Shown piece by piece: positions 47,497 through 59,400 of a stretch of DNA of 64,000 nucleotides (positions within the stretch are counted from its first letter, which is position 1; every line of letters starts with the position of its first letter). The position numbers and the translations under genes are program-made. The stretch comes from Mesorhizobium sp. Pch-S (GTDB lineage Bacteria > Pseudomonadota > Alphaproteobacteria > Rhizobiales > Rhizobiaceae): NCBI RefSeq assembly GCF_004136315.1, contig NZ_CP029562.1, forward strand, positions 3,433,501-3,497,500, read 5' to 3'. The notes under the pieces were generated by a model. The model made no database searches, was not told the origin of the DNA, and was given only the letters and a program-made list of their open reading frames with translations.

Positions 47497-50400
47497 ATGG
47501 CGTCGAGCAACACGAAAACGCGCTCTCTCTCGGTCTTGCTTGCAACCGTGAGTGCTGCAGCGCTCTTTGCTGCGACGCCAGGCAGCCATGCCCTCGAGCT
47601 TGGCGGCGGTACTGCGCCAGCGCCGTCGGCGGCAGCGCTTGCTGCTGCGCAGTCGGGGTCGCAGGAAGCGGCGCGCGCGGCGCGCGAGAACTCCAACGCG
47701 CTGAAACGGGCGACGCTGTCCATCCAGACCATGCAGGCGAGCCAGGGCGCCGCCCGTGACGCCGCTCGCGCCGCGCTGCAGGCGATGCCGCAGGTCGTGC
47801 CCAACGGCCTGCGTCCCGGCGGCCTGCAGATCGGCACCGGCGTCGTCGGTTCCAACGGTAGCGTGAACCGGGAACTGTGGAAGGGCGCCGACCTGCCGAC
47901 CGAATTCACCGATGGCGACCGCATCAAGGTCGCCGTCAAGCAGAACGAGCAGAAGGCGATCCTCACCTGGGATACCTTCAACGTTGGCGGCCAGACCGAC
48001 CTTACGTTCCAGCAGCAGGCTGGAAACTGGGTGGCGCTCAACCGCGTGCTGGGCACCGATGCGAAGCCCAGCCAGATCCTCGGCTCCATCAATGCCAATG
48101 GCCAGGTCCTGGTCATCAACCAGAACGGCATCGTCTTCGGCGGCACCAGCCAGGTCAATGTCGGGGCGCTGATCGCCTCGACGGCAAAGATCGATACGCA
48201 GAAGTTCCTCGACAGCGGCATCTATTCGTCAGGCAGCGGCAGGAACTGGGTACCGAGCTTCACCGATGCGGCAGCGCTGCTGGGCAAGACCCCCGGCGGC
48301 GGCGTGGTCAAGGTCGAGGCTGGCGCGCGGATCACCACCCGTGCGCCGGCCTCGGTGACGGCGGGCGGCGGCTTCGTGCTCTTGATGGGCGGCGCGGTCG
48401 ACAATGCCGGCGCCATCACCACGCCCAACGGCCAGACCCAGCTTGCCGCCGGCGATGACTTCGTGCTGCGCCGCGGCTACGGCACCGACGCGAACCTCGC
48501 CTCGACGACGCGTGGCAACGAGATCGCACCGCTCTTCAAGGCGGGCAGCAGCGCCGGGCTGGTGCGCAATGCCGGCATCATCTTCAGCCCGCAGGGTGAC
48601 ATCACGCTGGCCGGCCGCACCGTCGAGCAGAACGGCATCCTGGTTGCCTCGACCTCGGTCAACACCCGCGGCACCATTCATCTCCTGAACTCCGCGACCG
48701 ACAAGGCCGGCAGCGTGACGCTCGGCGCCGGCAGCGTCACCACCATCATCCCGGAGCTGGAGAGCAAGGAGACGGCGCTCAACTCGCAGCGCGATGCGCT
48801 GATCAAGGCGTCCGCCGGCGCCAACGCCCAGCGCAGCCAGTCGGCCAGCGGCTCTTTCGACAACCTGTCGCTGCTTGCCGACCGGCTCGACCAGTCGCGC
48901 ATCGAGATCGTCAGCGGCGGCAATGTGGTCTTCCAAGGCGGGGCCGCCGGTTCGCTGACCATTGCCCAGGGCGGCCAGACGGCGGTATCGGCGGGCGGAC
49001 GCATCGTCACCGAGGGCGGTGCCACGATCGACGTGTCGGGCGTGCGTGATGTCGTGCTGGCGATGGCGACCAACAATCTGAAGGTCAACATCCAGGGCAA
49101 CGAGCTGCGTGACAGCCCGGCCAACCGCGACAAGAACGATCTGAAGAACAAGGATGTGTGGGTCGACATCCGCGACCTGATCTATGTGCCGGCGGGCACC
49201 GGCGGCTATGACGCCAACCGCTATTACACATCCGGCGGCTTGCTCGAGGTCGGCGGCTATCTCGCCAACACCGCCCATTCGATCGGCGAATGGTCGACGG
49301 TCGGCGGCACGATCACGCTGTCGGCGCCGGAAGTCGTCGCGCAGCAAGGTTCCATCTTCGACATCTCCGGTGGCTCGCTCAAATATGAAAGCGGGGCGAT
49401 CCGCACGACGAACTTCCTGGGCCGCGACGGGCGTCTCTACAACATCGACAATGCGCGCGCCGACATGATGTTCTACGGGCTCGGGCAGGGCCATGTGCGC
49501 GAGCACGCACGCTGGGGCTTCACCGAAGTGTGGACGGGACCGTTCGGGCGGGGCCGCGAGCATGTGAGCTGGGAGGCCGGCTACACGGTTGGCCGCGACG
49601 CCGGCCAGCTGGTGCTGTCGGCGCCGACGGCGGTGTTCGAGGGCAACATCCTGGCCGATGTCGTCACCGGCACGCGCCAGCGGCAGGCGCGCCCGGACGG
49701 CACCACCGACGGCTACAAGCTCGGGCAGACGCAGGTGGCCAAGGCGGGCCAGCTGCTTGTCGGCAGCTACGGGGCGCAGGGTCGGCTCGACGCGCACAAC
49801 TCCGCGATCGTCATCGGCGACATCACCGGCATCACGAAGGGGCTCGACACCAGCGCCGCGCTGCCATCCACGCGCAACGGCACCTTGTGGTTCGATGCCG
49901 GACATCTCAACGCGCAGAAGCTGGGCGGGCTCGACCTTGCCACGCGCGGCAAGATCAGCATCGAGCGTGACCTCACGCTCGCCGATGGCGGCTCCCTCAA
50001 CCTCGTCGCGCCTGTCGTCGACTTCAAGGCCAACGTCACCGCCAAAAGCGGAAGCGTCAGCGCAACGAACGTGTTTCGCTCGCCCGCGGTCGGCGCCGTC
50101 CCTGTTATCTTGACTTCCGCCAACACTGCGCGGGTCACGCTGCATGCCGGCGCCAGGCTCGATCTCACCGGCCACTGGTCGAACCTTCTCCTCGACCCCA
50201 AGGATCTTTCGAAGCTCGCTTATGTCGACGGCGGTAAGGTGCAGTTCGAATCCAGTCATGACGTCGTCCTCGCCGGGGGAAGCCGGATCGACGTCTCCTC
50301 GGGTGCTGCCTTGCTCGCCAATGCCAAGACCCAGGGCGGAAAGGGCGGCGACGTTTCGCTCATCGCGGGCTCGGAGCAGGGGAGCAACACCACGGGCCGG

Positions 50401-53400
50401 TTGCGCCTCGACGGCGAACTCGCAGCATTCGGTGTAAACGGCGGCGGCAAGCTGGCGGTGACCTCCGGCGGCAAGGTGCTGATCGGTGCCAAAACGCCGG
50501 TCGAAGGCGCGCTCAATCTGTCTGCCGGCCGTTTTCAAAGTGGCTTCTCCGCCTATGACATCAATGGCCAGGACGGGCTGATCGTCGCGGAGGGGGCAAC
50601 CATCGACGTTACAATGCCGGTCTATCGGCTCGCCGAGAAGAGCAGAACGGCGTCGGGCAGCAGCGATCCGGCCGGTGTCCTGGAATTGTGGACACCTCCA
50701 GTCTACCGGGAAGACCCACGCGCCAGCCGCCTGGTCCAGCGCGGCAGGGCCGATCTGACGCTGCGTTCGCAGCGATCGTATCAGGGCGGCGGTGTCGAGA
50801 TCGGCAAGGGCGCGACTGTCTCGGTCGATCCGGGTGCGGAAATCAGGATCGCTGCGCCCGGCCAGATGACGGTCGAAGGGCGATTGAACGCCTGGGGTGG
50901 CCGTATCACCTTCGACGTGGTCCGTTCCGACATAGCGCCATACGATCCCACGGCGCATAACCGCTCGATCTGGATCGGCGAACAGGCCGTTCTCGACGTG
51001 GCGGGGCGCGGCGCGAGCGCTGTCGATGGGCGCGGCTATCGCTATGGGCTGGCGCAGGCGGGCGGCACGATCCAGTTGGGCAGCGTGCTCGACTGGGAAA
51101 GCGGTGAGCCGGTGATCCGTCGTCCGCCCGGCCTGCATGTCGTGATCCGCCCCGGTGCGATGCTCGACGCCTCGGGCAGCAGCGTGGTGCTCGACCTGCC
51201 GGGGGCGAACGGCGCCTGGCAGCCGGTGAAGGTGGCAAGCAACGGCGGCACCATCGTGATGGGCTCTGCCAACTCCTTGTTCATCGACGGCACGCTGCGC
51301 GCTGCGGCGGGCGGCGAAGGGGCCGCGGGTGGCACGTTGGCGCTGACCTTCCAATTCGGCCTCTACCAGAAAGGGCAGCCGACCGCAGAGGTGCTGACGC
51401 CCCGCTCGCTGGTGCTGACCCGCAACACAAGCGGGGACCGGCTGGGCAAAGGCGCGAAACCGAGCGACAAGCTGGCTTACGGCACCGCCTATCTGGGCGT
51501 GGACCAAATCGAAGCGGGCGGGTTCGACAATCTCTCGATTTTCGCCACGATGCGCACACCGGACGACCTGACGCTGAACATGAGGCAGAGCCTGCGTCTC
51601 TGGTCGCCGCTGGGGGTCGCGGCCGACGCGGCCGGCGGGCGCACCGTCAGCCTGTCGGCGCCCTATGTCAAGCTGGGCCAGGCCGTCTATGGACCCAACG
51701 GCAACACCGAATTGATAGGAGCGCAGCCTGTCCCGACCTCGCCCACGCGCAATGATACATTGCGGATCAGCGCGAGCCATATCGATGTTCATGGTCGCAA
51801 CGAATTCGTGGGCTTCGGCGACGTCGCGCTGAGCAGCCGTGGCGACATCCGCCTGCTTTCGACCCCTACGACGGTAGGGTCCGGACGGACCACATTGTTT
51901 GCACCCCGCCTGATGACGGTGACGGCCGCGCAGATCTATGCGGGAACCGGCGCGGATGGCTATCTCGGCGTGGGCGATACCAATGGCGGTGGCGTTCAGG
52001 TCTCATCGCGACCGGACGACCGTCTCATCATCCGGTCCTGGGGTGGGCCGGCCCCGGATATGCCTTTCTCTGTGGCGGGAAAGCTGACCATCGCCGCCGG
52101 CTTGATCGAGCAAGGCGGCGTGCTGCGCGCGCCGCTCGGCACGATCATAGTCGGCGACGTCTACAGCAATCCGGTGGTGCGCTTTCTCGGCGGCAGCGTG
52201 ACGTCGGTCAGCGGTGCAGGGCTGGTGATGCCTTATGGCGGCACCATCGATGGCATCAAATATGAATATGCCGGCGCTGATCTTGCCGTTCCGGGGATTG
52301 GCGGGACGAATGTTTCGAGCGAGCGCAACCTCACGATCGCCGGCAAGCAGGTCGTGGTCGAAGCGGGCGCGGTTCTCGACATGTCCGGCGGCGGCGACCT
52401 CCGGGGCGCGGGCTTCGTCAGCGGGCGTGGCGGATCGGTCAACATTCTCGCCGCCGCCCTGGTTGACTCCAACCCGGCCTTCGGTTTCAGCCGGTCGAGA
52501 AATCGGGTTTATGCGCTCGTGCCGGGCTATGCCGGCGGCTATGCTCCGGTCGGGTCTGAAATGGGCGCGGGCGCACCAGCGGCCGGGCAGCAGGTGACGA
52601 TCCCCAATGGCGTTCCAGGGTTGCCCGCTGGCACCTACACGCTGATGCCTTCCAACTATGCGCTGCTGCCGGGTGCATTCCGCGTCGAGATCGGCGAGGT
52701 CGCCGCGGCCGGACTGGCAGGGGTGACACCGGTTGGCAGCGGCTCCTTTGTGGCGCCGGGCTATCTGGGGACGGTCAACACCAGCCATCGCTCGGCGCAG
52801 GCCAGCCAGTTGATCATCACGCCCGCGGACGCGGTGCGCCGGCACAGCGGCTATAACGAGACCAGCTACAACGACTTCATTCTGGCCGATGCCGCGCGAC
52901 GCAACCTCCCGCGAGGCATGCTGACGATCGATGCCCGAGCGTTGCGGTTGAAATTCAGTGACGGCGCGGGGCTGGACGGCAAAAAGGCGTTGCTGTTCGA
53001 CGGCGCCGCGCTGTTCAATCCAGCCAAGGACAGCAAGGGCTTCGGCGGCATACTGACGGTATCTGGCAAGGGCTTCGGCGGGTCCACGCTCCAGATCCTG
53101 GCGGATGGCCAGGCGCCGCTGAAAAATCTGGCCGGCATGGCGATCGAGGCGAGCCAGCTCAACGCCTTCGGTGCCAACCGCATGGTGCTCGGCGGCACGC
53201 TGGGCGGCAATGGACAGACTGAAGTTGCGATCGCTGGCGATGTGGGAGGCGTGATCCTGCGCAGCGGCGCGATCCTGCGCGCGCCGGAAGTGGTGCTGAC
53301 TGCGGACGGCGGAGGCCTGGGCGTTCTGATGGAGCAAGGCGCGACCATCAGCACCATCGGCCTCGGCAGGCCGGGCTTCTCTTCTGATGAAGGCTATTTC

Positions 53401-56400
53401 TTCCGCACGTCGACAAGCGCGTTCGTCGTCTCGAACGGCTGGGTCAACCTGCTGGCCGCGATTGGCGAGAAGAAGCCGACGATCGACATTGGCGGCTGTG
53501 CCGCGGGCAATGTCTGCGTCGGTGACACGCGAATCCTGACCGAAGGCACGATCGGCGTGGCGACCAATGGCGCGTTCACCCTGCGCGATTCCGTCAGCTA
53601 TGGTGCGCGTGATCTGGTGCTGGCCGTCTCCGCCGTGAACCTCGGCTCGGCCGAAGCGCTGGCGAAAGCGCGCGCGAGCGGGCAGCTTGCGCCGGGCATG
53701 GCGCTGAACCAGGGCCTGCTGACCAACCTGCTGGCCGGCAATACGGCGCAGGGCACGCCCGCGCTGCAATCGCTGGTGCTGAACGCCCGCGATGCCTTCA
53801 ACATCTACGGATCGGTCACGCTCGATACGCTGGACATGAACGGCAAGTCGCGACTGAAGCGGCTGGTTTTCGGCGCGCCCGCCATCTACGGCTATGGCTC
53901 TGCGAGCGACGTGACGACGATCCGCACCGGGGAGTTCATCTGGGCGGGCACTGTCCCCGTCAATACGGAAACCACATATCGGCCTGGCGACGCAATCGCC
54001 GTTGCGCCGGGCGCGGCCATCCTCGACCGGCTGGGCGGTGGTACGCTCGACATCGTCGCGGAAACGATCCGCTTTGGCTATACGCCCAATTCGCAGCAGG
54101 TCCGGCTGGTGCCGACCGATCGCATCGCGCTGGGCTTCGATACCGTGAACCTCAAAGCGGGCAAGCTGATCTCCGCCGATGCCAACAACGGCACGCTGCA
54201 TGTCTATCGCAAACAGACCGGCTACGCGGCCGACAAGGGCTGGAGCTATGCGGGTGGCGATCTCAATATCACGGCTCCGTTGCTGACCGGCGGTTTCGGC
54301 GGCAAGCTGGCCGTTCACGCGGGTGGCGCCATCGCCATCACGGGCAGCAGCGGCGGCGAGGTGCCCGCCATCAACCAGCTCGGCGCGGAACTGCGCTTCG
54401 TGGGCCAGTCCATCCGTCTTGATACGGCCGTCGTTCTGCCCAGCGGCAAGCTGGTGCTGGAGGCGGCGGGCGACGTGATGCTGGGCAACGGCGCGAAGAT
54501 CGACCTTAGCGGGCGCGAGATCACCATTTTCGACGCGAAGCGTTACAGCTGGGCCGGCGATCTGCTGATGTCCAGCCGCGACGGAAATGTCAGCGCCGCA
54601 GCGGGATCGGTGATCGACATTTCGGCGGCCTACAACCGTGGCGGCAGCATCAGTGCGACCGCCTTGGGCGAAGGCGCGGGCCGGGTGGACCTTCTCGGCA
54701 CGATCCGGGGCAAGGCCAGCGGCGTTTATGATGCTGGCGGGACGCTGGTGCCTTATGATGCCGGCCAGCTCACCGTGCGGGCGCAGACGCTTACGGACTT
54801 TGCCGGCCTCAACGAACGGCTGAACAAAGGCGAGCTGTTTGGTGCGCGGCGCTTCCAGGTCAAACAGGGCGACCTTGTCGTGGGCGACGAGGTGAAGGCG
54901 CGCGAAGTGCAGATCGTGCTCGATGGCGGCGACCTGACCGTCAATGGCAGGATCGACGCGAGCGGTTATCAGGTTGGCGCCATCCGGCTGGCGGCGAAGG
55001 GCAACCTCACCATCAACGGCACGCTGGACGCCCATGCCAGCGGCATCCGGCTGGACAGCTATGGCAAGCCCATCGATGCGGCCAATCGCGCCGTGGTGGA
55101 ACTGACCACCCGCAAAGGCACGCTGGCGCTGCGCGACGGCGCGGTGGTGGACCTGCGCGCGGGCACGGGGTCGATCTTCGCGGACAATGTCGCGCGTGGC
55201 ACGCTGGACCTCATAGCCCCGCGCGTCGGCACCAATGACGTCGCGGTAGATGCGCGTGGCACGGTGGACGTGCGGGGCGCCAGGACCGTTGCCGTCTATG
55301 GAATGCGCAGTTACGACGATGCGCCGCTGGCTGCACTGCCGGACGTGTCCGGCACCCGCCCGCAGCTCATCACCCAGGCCTATCTTGACGGAATTGATGA
55401 CGATAGCCGGGCCTTCATGGATGCAGCACTTGTCAATCCGTCATTGACCGCGCGGCTGTCGGGGTTGTCCGGCCACCGCCTGCGCCCCGGCGTCGAGATC
55501 ACCAGCAATGCGACCACCAACCCAGGCGGCAACCTGACAGTGGCGGGCGATATCGACCTTTCCGGCTATCGTTATGGTCCGAACGCAAGCCGGCTCGATC
55601 CGGCACGGCGCGGCTTTGGTGAACCGGGCATGCTGGCAATGCGCGCGGCTGGCAATCTGAATGTTCATGGCAGCATCAACGATGGCTTCGCTCCACCCGC
55701 CACTACGCCCGATGACAAGGGCTGGCTGCTGACCGAGGGACGCGAAAGCTATTATTTCAACGGCCATACGCCTTTCGGCGGTGACATCGTGGTGCCGATC
55801 GACGGCGTGGTGCTCGATGTCGGCACTGTCTTCCCGGCCGGTGCGGTGCTGAACTACGACATCACGGTGCGCGCGGTGACCCTACCCGAGGGCAGCACCG
55901 TCCCGGTGGAGGTGTCGCTGACCGGCAAGCTGACCCTGCCGGCAGGGCTCGTGCTTTCCGCCGACGTCAAAACGGCGGACGGCAGGCTCTACAAGGCGGG
56001 CACAGTGCTGGCTGAAACGCTGACGCTGGATAGCGGTTCGAAACTGGGTGCGGGCTTCCAGCTTCGCAGTGATGTTGCGGTCGGTTCGTTCACCCTGCCC
56101 AAGGGCACGAAACTCCCAACGGCGCTTACAACCAATGGTCAGATCACGCTTGCGCGCGGATCGCTGATCCCGTCGATGACCAAGGTGGAGCTTGTCGGCG
56201 ACAAACCTGTCAATCTGCGCCCGGTCGATGCCGACGGGCGCCAGGGCCGCAACTGGGCGATGGCGCCGATGCTGCCCGAAGGCACGACGAGCTGGGATCT
56301 GACAGCGGTGGCGGGGGCCGATCTCGGCTCTTCCGACATGCGGGCGCAGAACGCGCTGGGCACTGGAGACATCGTGCTGGCGGATACCCACTACGGCTCG

Positions 56401-59400
56401 ATCGGCAAGGTCAACATCCGTTTTGAAGGTGGCTCAGGGCCAGGCGGTGGCATCTCGTTGACGCCCGCCGGCGCAGTGAAGGCGCTGGGCGATGCCAGCT
56501 TCGCCAATCTCAACGCGGAAGACCTGAACGCTTTGATGAAGTCCAAGTTGGGTGCAAGCTTCGAGGATTACTGGGGTATGTCCCTCGCTGCTTATTGCGC
56601 GCTGGAGCCCGGTGCCTGTGTCATGAAGGAGCCGAGCGACGGCAAGACATGGTCCTTCAATGCCGAGGGATCGTTGGCATTTTTCGGGGAGGAGACGCTT
56701 GCCGGCAAGACACAGGCGGAAGTCGACGCCTGGATGCAGGAAAATTGGGGCATGTCCTGGGAATATGTCTTCAACAAACAATCCCTGGCGGATGTCTGCA
56801 AAAGCAGCGGCAATGAAACTTTCTGCAGCGGCAAGCTGGACAAGCCCGTGCTCACCGCAGATGGCGCGCTCGGCTGGATCGGCGATAAACGCTTCGCCGG
56901 GTTGACCGCAGCGGCGCTGGATGCTGCGCTGGTGGATGCATATGGCAGTACCTTCCAGCAACTCACCGGCAGTACTCTGCCCGATTTCTGCGAGGCCAAT
57001 CCCACCCAGTGCCAGGCCGCCGGGTTCGAGCCGCCGAAGGAAGTGCGCGACTATGTCTATTCCTTCGGTTCGCCCGCCTTCAGCGTGCTGCGGACGGGCA
57101 CGGGCAACCTTAGCCTCGTGGCCGGGCGCGACGTTGCGATGATGTCGCTCTACGGCGTCTATACCGCCGGTGAGCAGAGCAGCATCGCAGGCATAAACAA
57201 CAGCCGCTTCAACCTGCCGCGTTCGGGCGAGAACGGCGCGGTGCTGGGCGATCTCCAGGGCGGCGGCCACTATGACGGCGTGCTGTCTGCCTGGCGGGCC
57301 TGGTATCCCGACCACGGCGGCAATCTGTTGGTTTCCGCCGGGCGTAACATCCTTGGCGACAGCATGGGCGAGGTTGCCGGTTCCGCCGTGCCGGACGACC
57401 GTCACACGGGGCTTCTCTCCAGCGTGGGCGTGGGCAACTGGCTGTGGCGCCAGGGCACCGGCACCACCGCGGGCGTGGACGCGGTCGATACCAGCTGGTG
57501 GATCAATTTCGGGGCCTATGTGCAGCCCTCGAATACGGACAAGTCGGCCCGCATGGCCGGTTTCACCGGCTTCGGCGCGCTGGGCGGCGGCAATGTGAAG
57601 ATACAGGCCGCGGGCGATGCGGGCATCATCTCCGGCCGTGGCGAAGGGATGCGCCGCACGACCCAGCGGGCGGAACGCTCGCAGGGGCTGGTTGTGGCGG
57701 TGGGATCGACCGGCCGCGTCGTCGGCGGCGATCTGGTGCTGACCGGCGGTGGCGATCTCGACATCCGCATTGGCGGCTTGCTTAACCCGAACGCCTATGT
57801 CAGCCAGCAGGGGCCTTCCAGCGGCAATGGCGGATTGACGAAGGACAATCTGGACCTCAACGGCGTGTTTACAAACCTGCGCGGCACGCTGAAGCTGGCC
57901 GGCGGAGGAATGGGTGGGATGACCCCGACCTTCGGCGATGGCCTCGGCGTGCGGCCAAGCAATCCCTTTGCGATGGGCGGCGCACATGCAATCGCGGGGC
58001 CGGTGCTGATGCTCGGCGATTCGACCGCATGGCTGGACACACGCGGCGATCTGGTGCTTTCCGGCGCGGGCAATCCGGGTCTGGTGAGGCAGCCGGGCTC
58101 AGTCGCTCATACCAAAGGCGGCGTGGCGCTGGACGGCAAGGGGCAGGCCAGTTTCTCGCTCTGGACCCCGGCCACCGCGATCAACCTGTTGTCGGCGGGC
58201 GGCGATCTCGCCCCGGCCTCCTTCGGTGAAGGCAATGTGCTGGGCAGCAATCTGCTCGCCCCCTCGGTCCAGAGCGGCGGTGGCACGCGTTATTATCATT
58301 ATTATCCCTCGATCCTGCGGGCGGTTGCGCCGGGCGGCGATATTCGCATCGCCGGTTCCCCGGTGGTTTACGAGCAGCGGTATGATGCCACGCTGTTGCT
58401 GGCGCCGTCGCCCACGGGTGCCCTGGAATTTCTGGCGGGCGGATCGATCCGTGCCGGCTCGACAAGCTATGCCATCAGCATGTCGGGCGCGGCGATGGAG
58501 GTGCTGGCGACACCGTTCAAGCCGGCCTTCGTCTTGAGCAACTGGAAATATGGAGAGACGGTCCTCACCAACCAGGCCAACAATGGCATAGACGGCCTGT
58601 TCGCGTTCGGTCCGAACACGGTGACCCGCGCATTGCATGGCAATGATCCTGACCCGGTGCGTTTCTACGCGGCGAACGGGGACATTACCGGCCTGCGGGT
58701 CGGCGCCACGGTGACCGGCTTCACCGGCAAAGGGCCGGACGGGAAAGACCGCGCGCCCGATGGCTACTGGTATGAAATGGCCAAGGCGGTGCGGCTTCGT
58801 GCCGGGACAGACATTCTCGGCGTCAATGTCACGGCCATGAACAACCATGCAACCGACATGTCGCTGGTGCAGGCGGGCCGCGATATCGTCTATGCCAATT
58901 TCGCCATCGCCGGCCCAGGCAATCTGGACGTGATCGCGGGCGGCCAGATACGGCAGGAAGATGCGGCCAGCATCTATAGTATCGGCGCCGTGGTTCCCGG
59001 TGATACCCGCCCCGGAGCCAGCCTGTCGTTGCAGGCGGGCATGACTGGCGCGAATTGGGAAACGGTGCGCGCTCGCTATCTCGGTTCGACCAATCTTGCT
59101 GACCCGGGCCTTCCGCTGGCCGACCCGAAAAATGCGGGAAAGGTCGTGAAGGTCTATGACAAGGAACTGGCTGCATGGCTCGTGGAACGCTTCGGCTTCA
59201 CCGGCACGGGCGAAGAGGCGCTGACCTATTTCGATACCCTTGCACCTGAACAGCAGCGCATCTTCCTGCGACAGATCTACTATGCCGAGACCCGCGAAGG
59301 CGGCCGCGAATATAACGACACCGCTGGTCCGCGCTTCGGTTCCTACCTGCGCGGTCGCCAGATGATCGCGGCGCTGTTCCCGGACAAGGATGCGGATGGC

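Noticed and set aside
48229..55035. Very long antisense open frames opposite tpsA2 (1187 and 1010 codons)
   Set aside because: They arise from GC-rich codon bias of the real gene; the translations are Arg/Ala/Gln/Asp-rich without domains or start sites.
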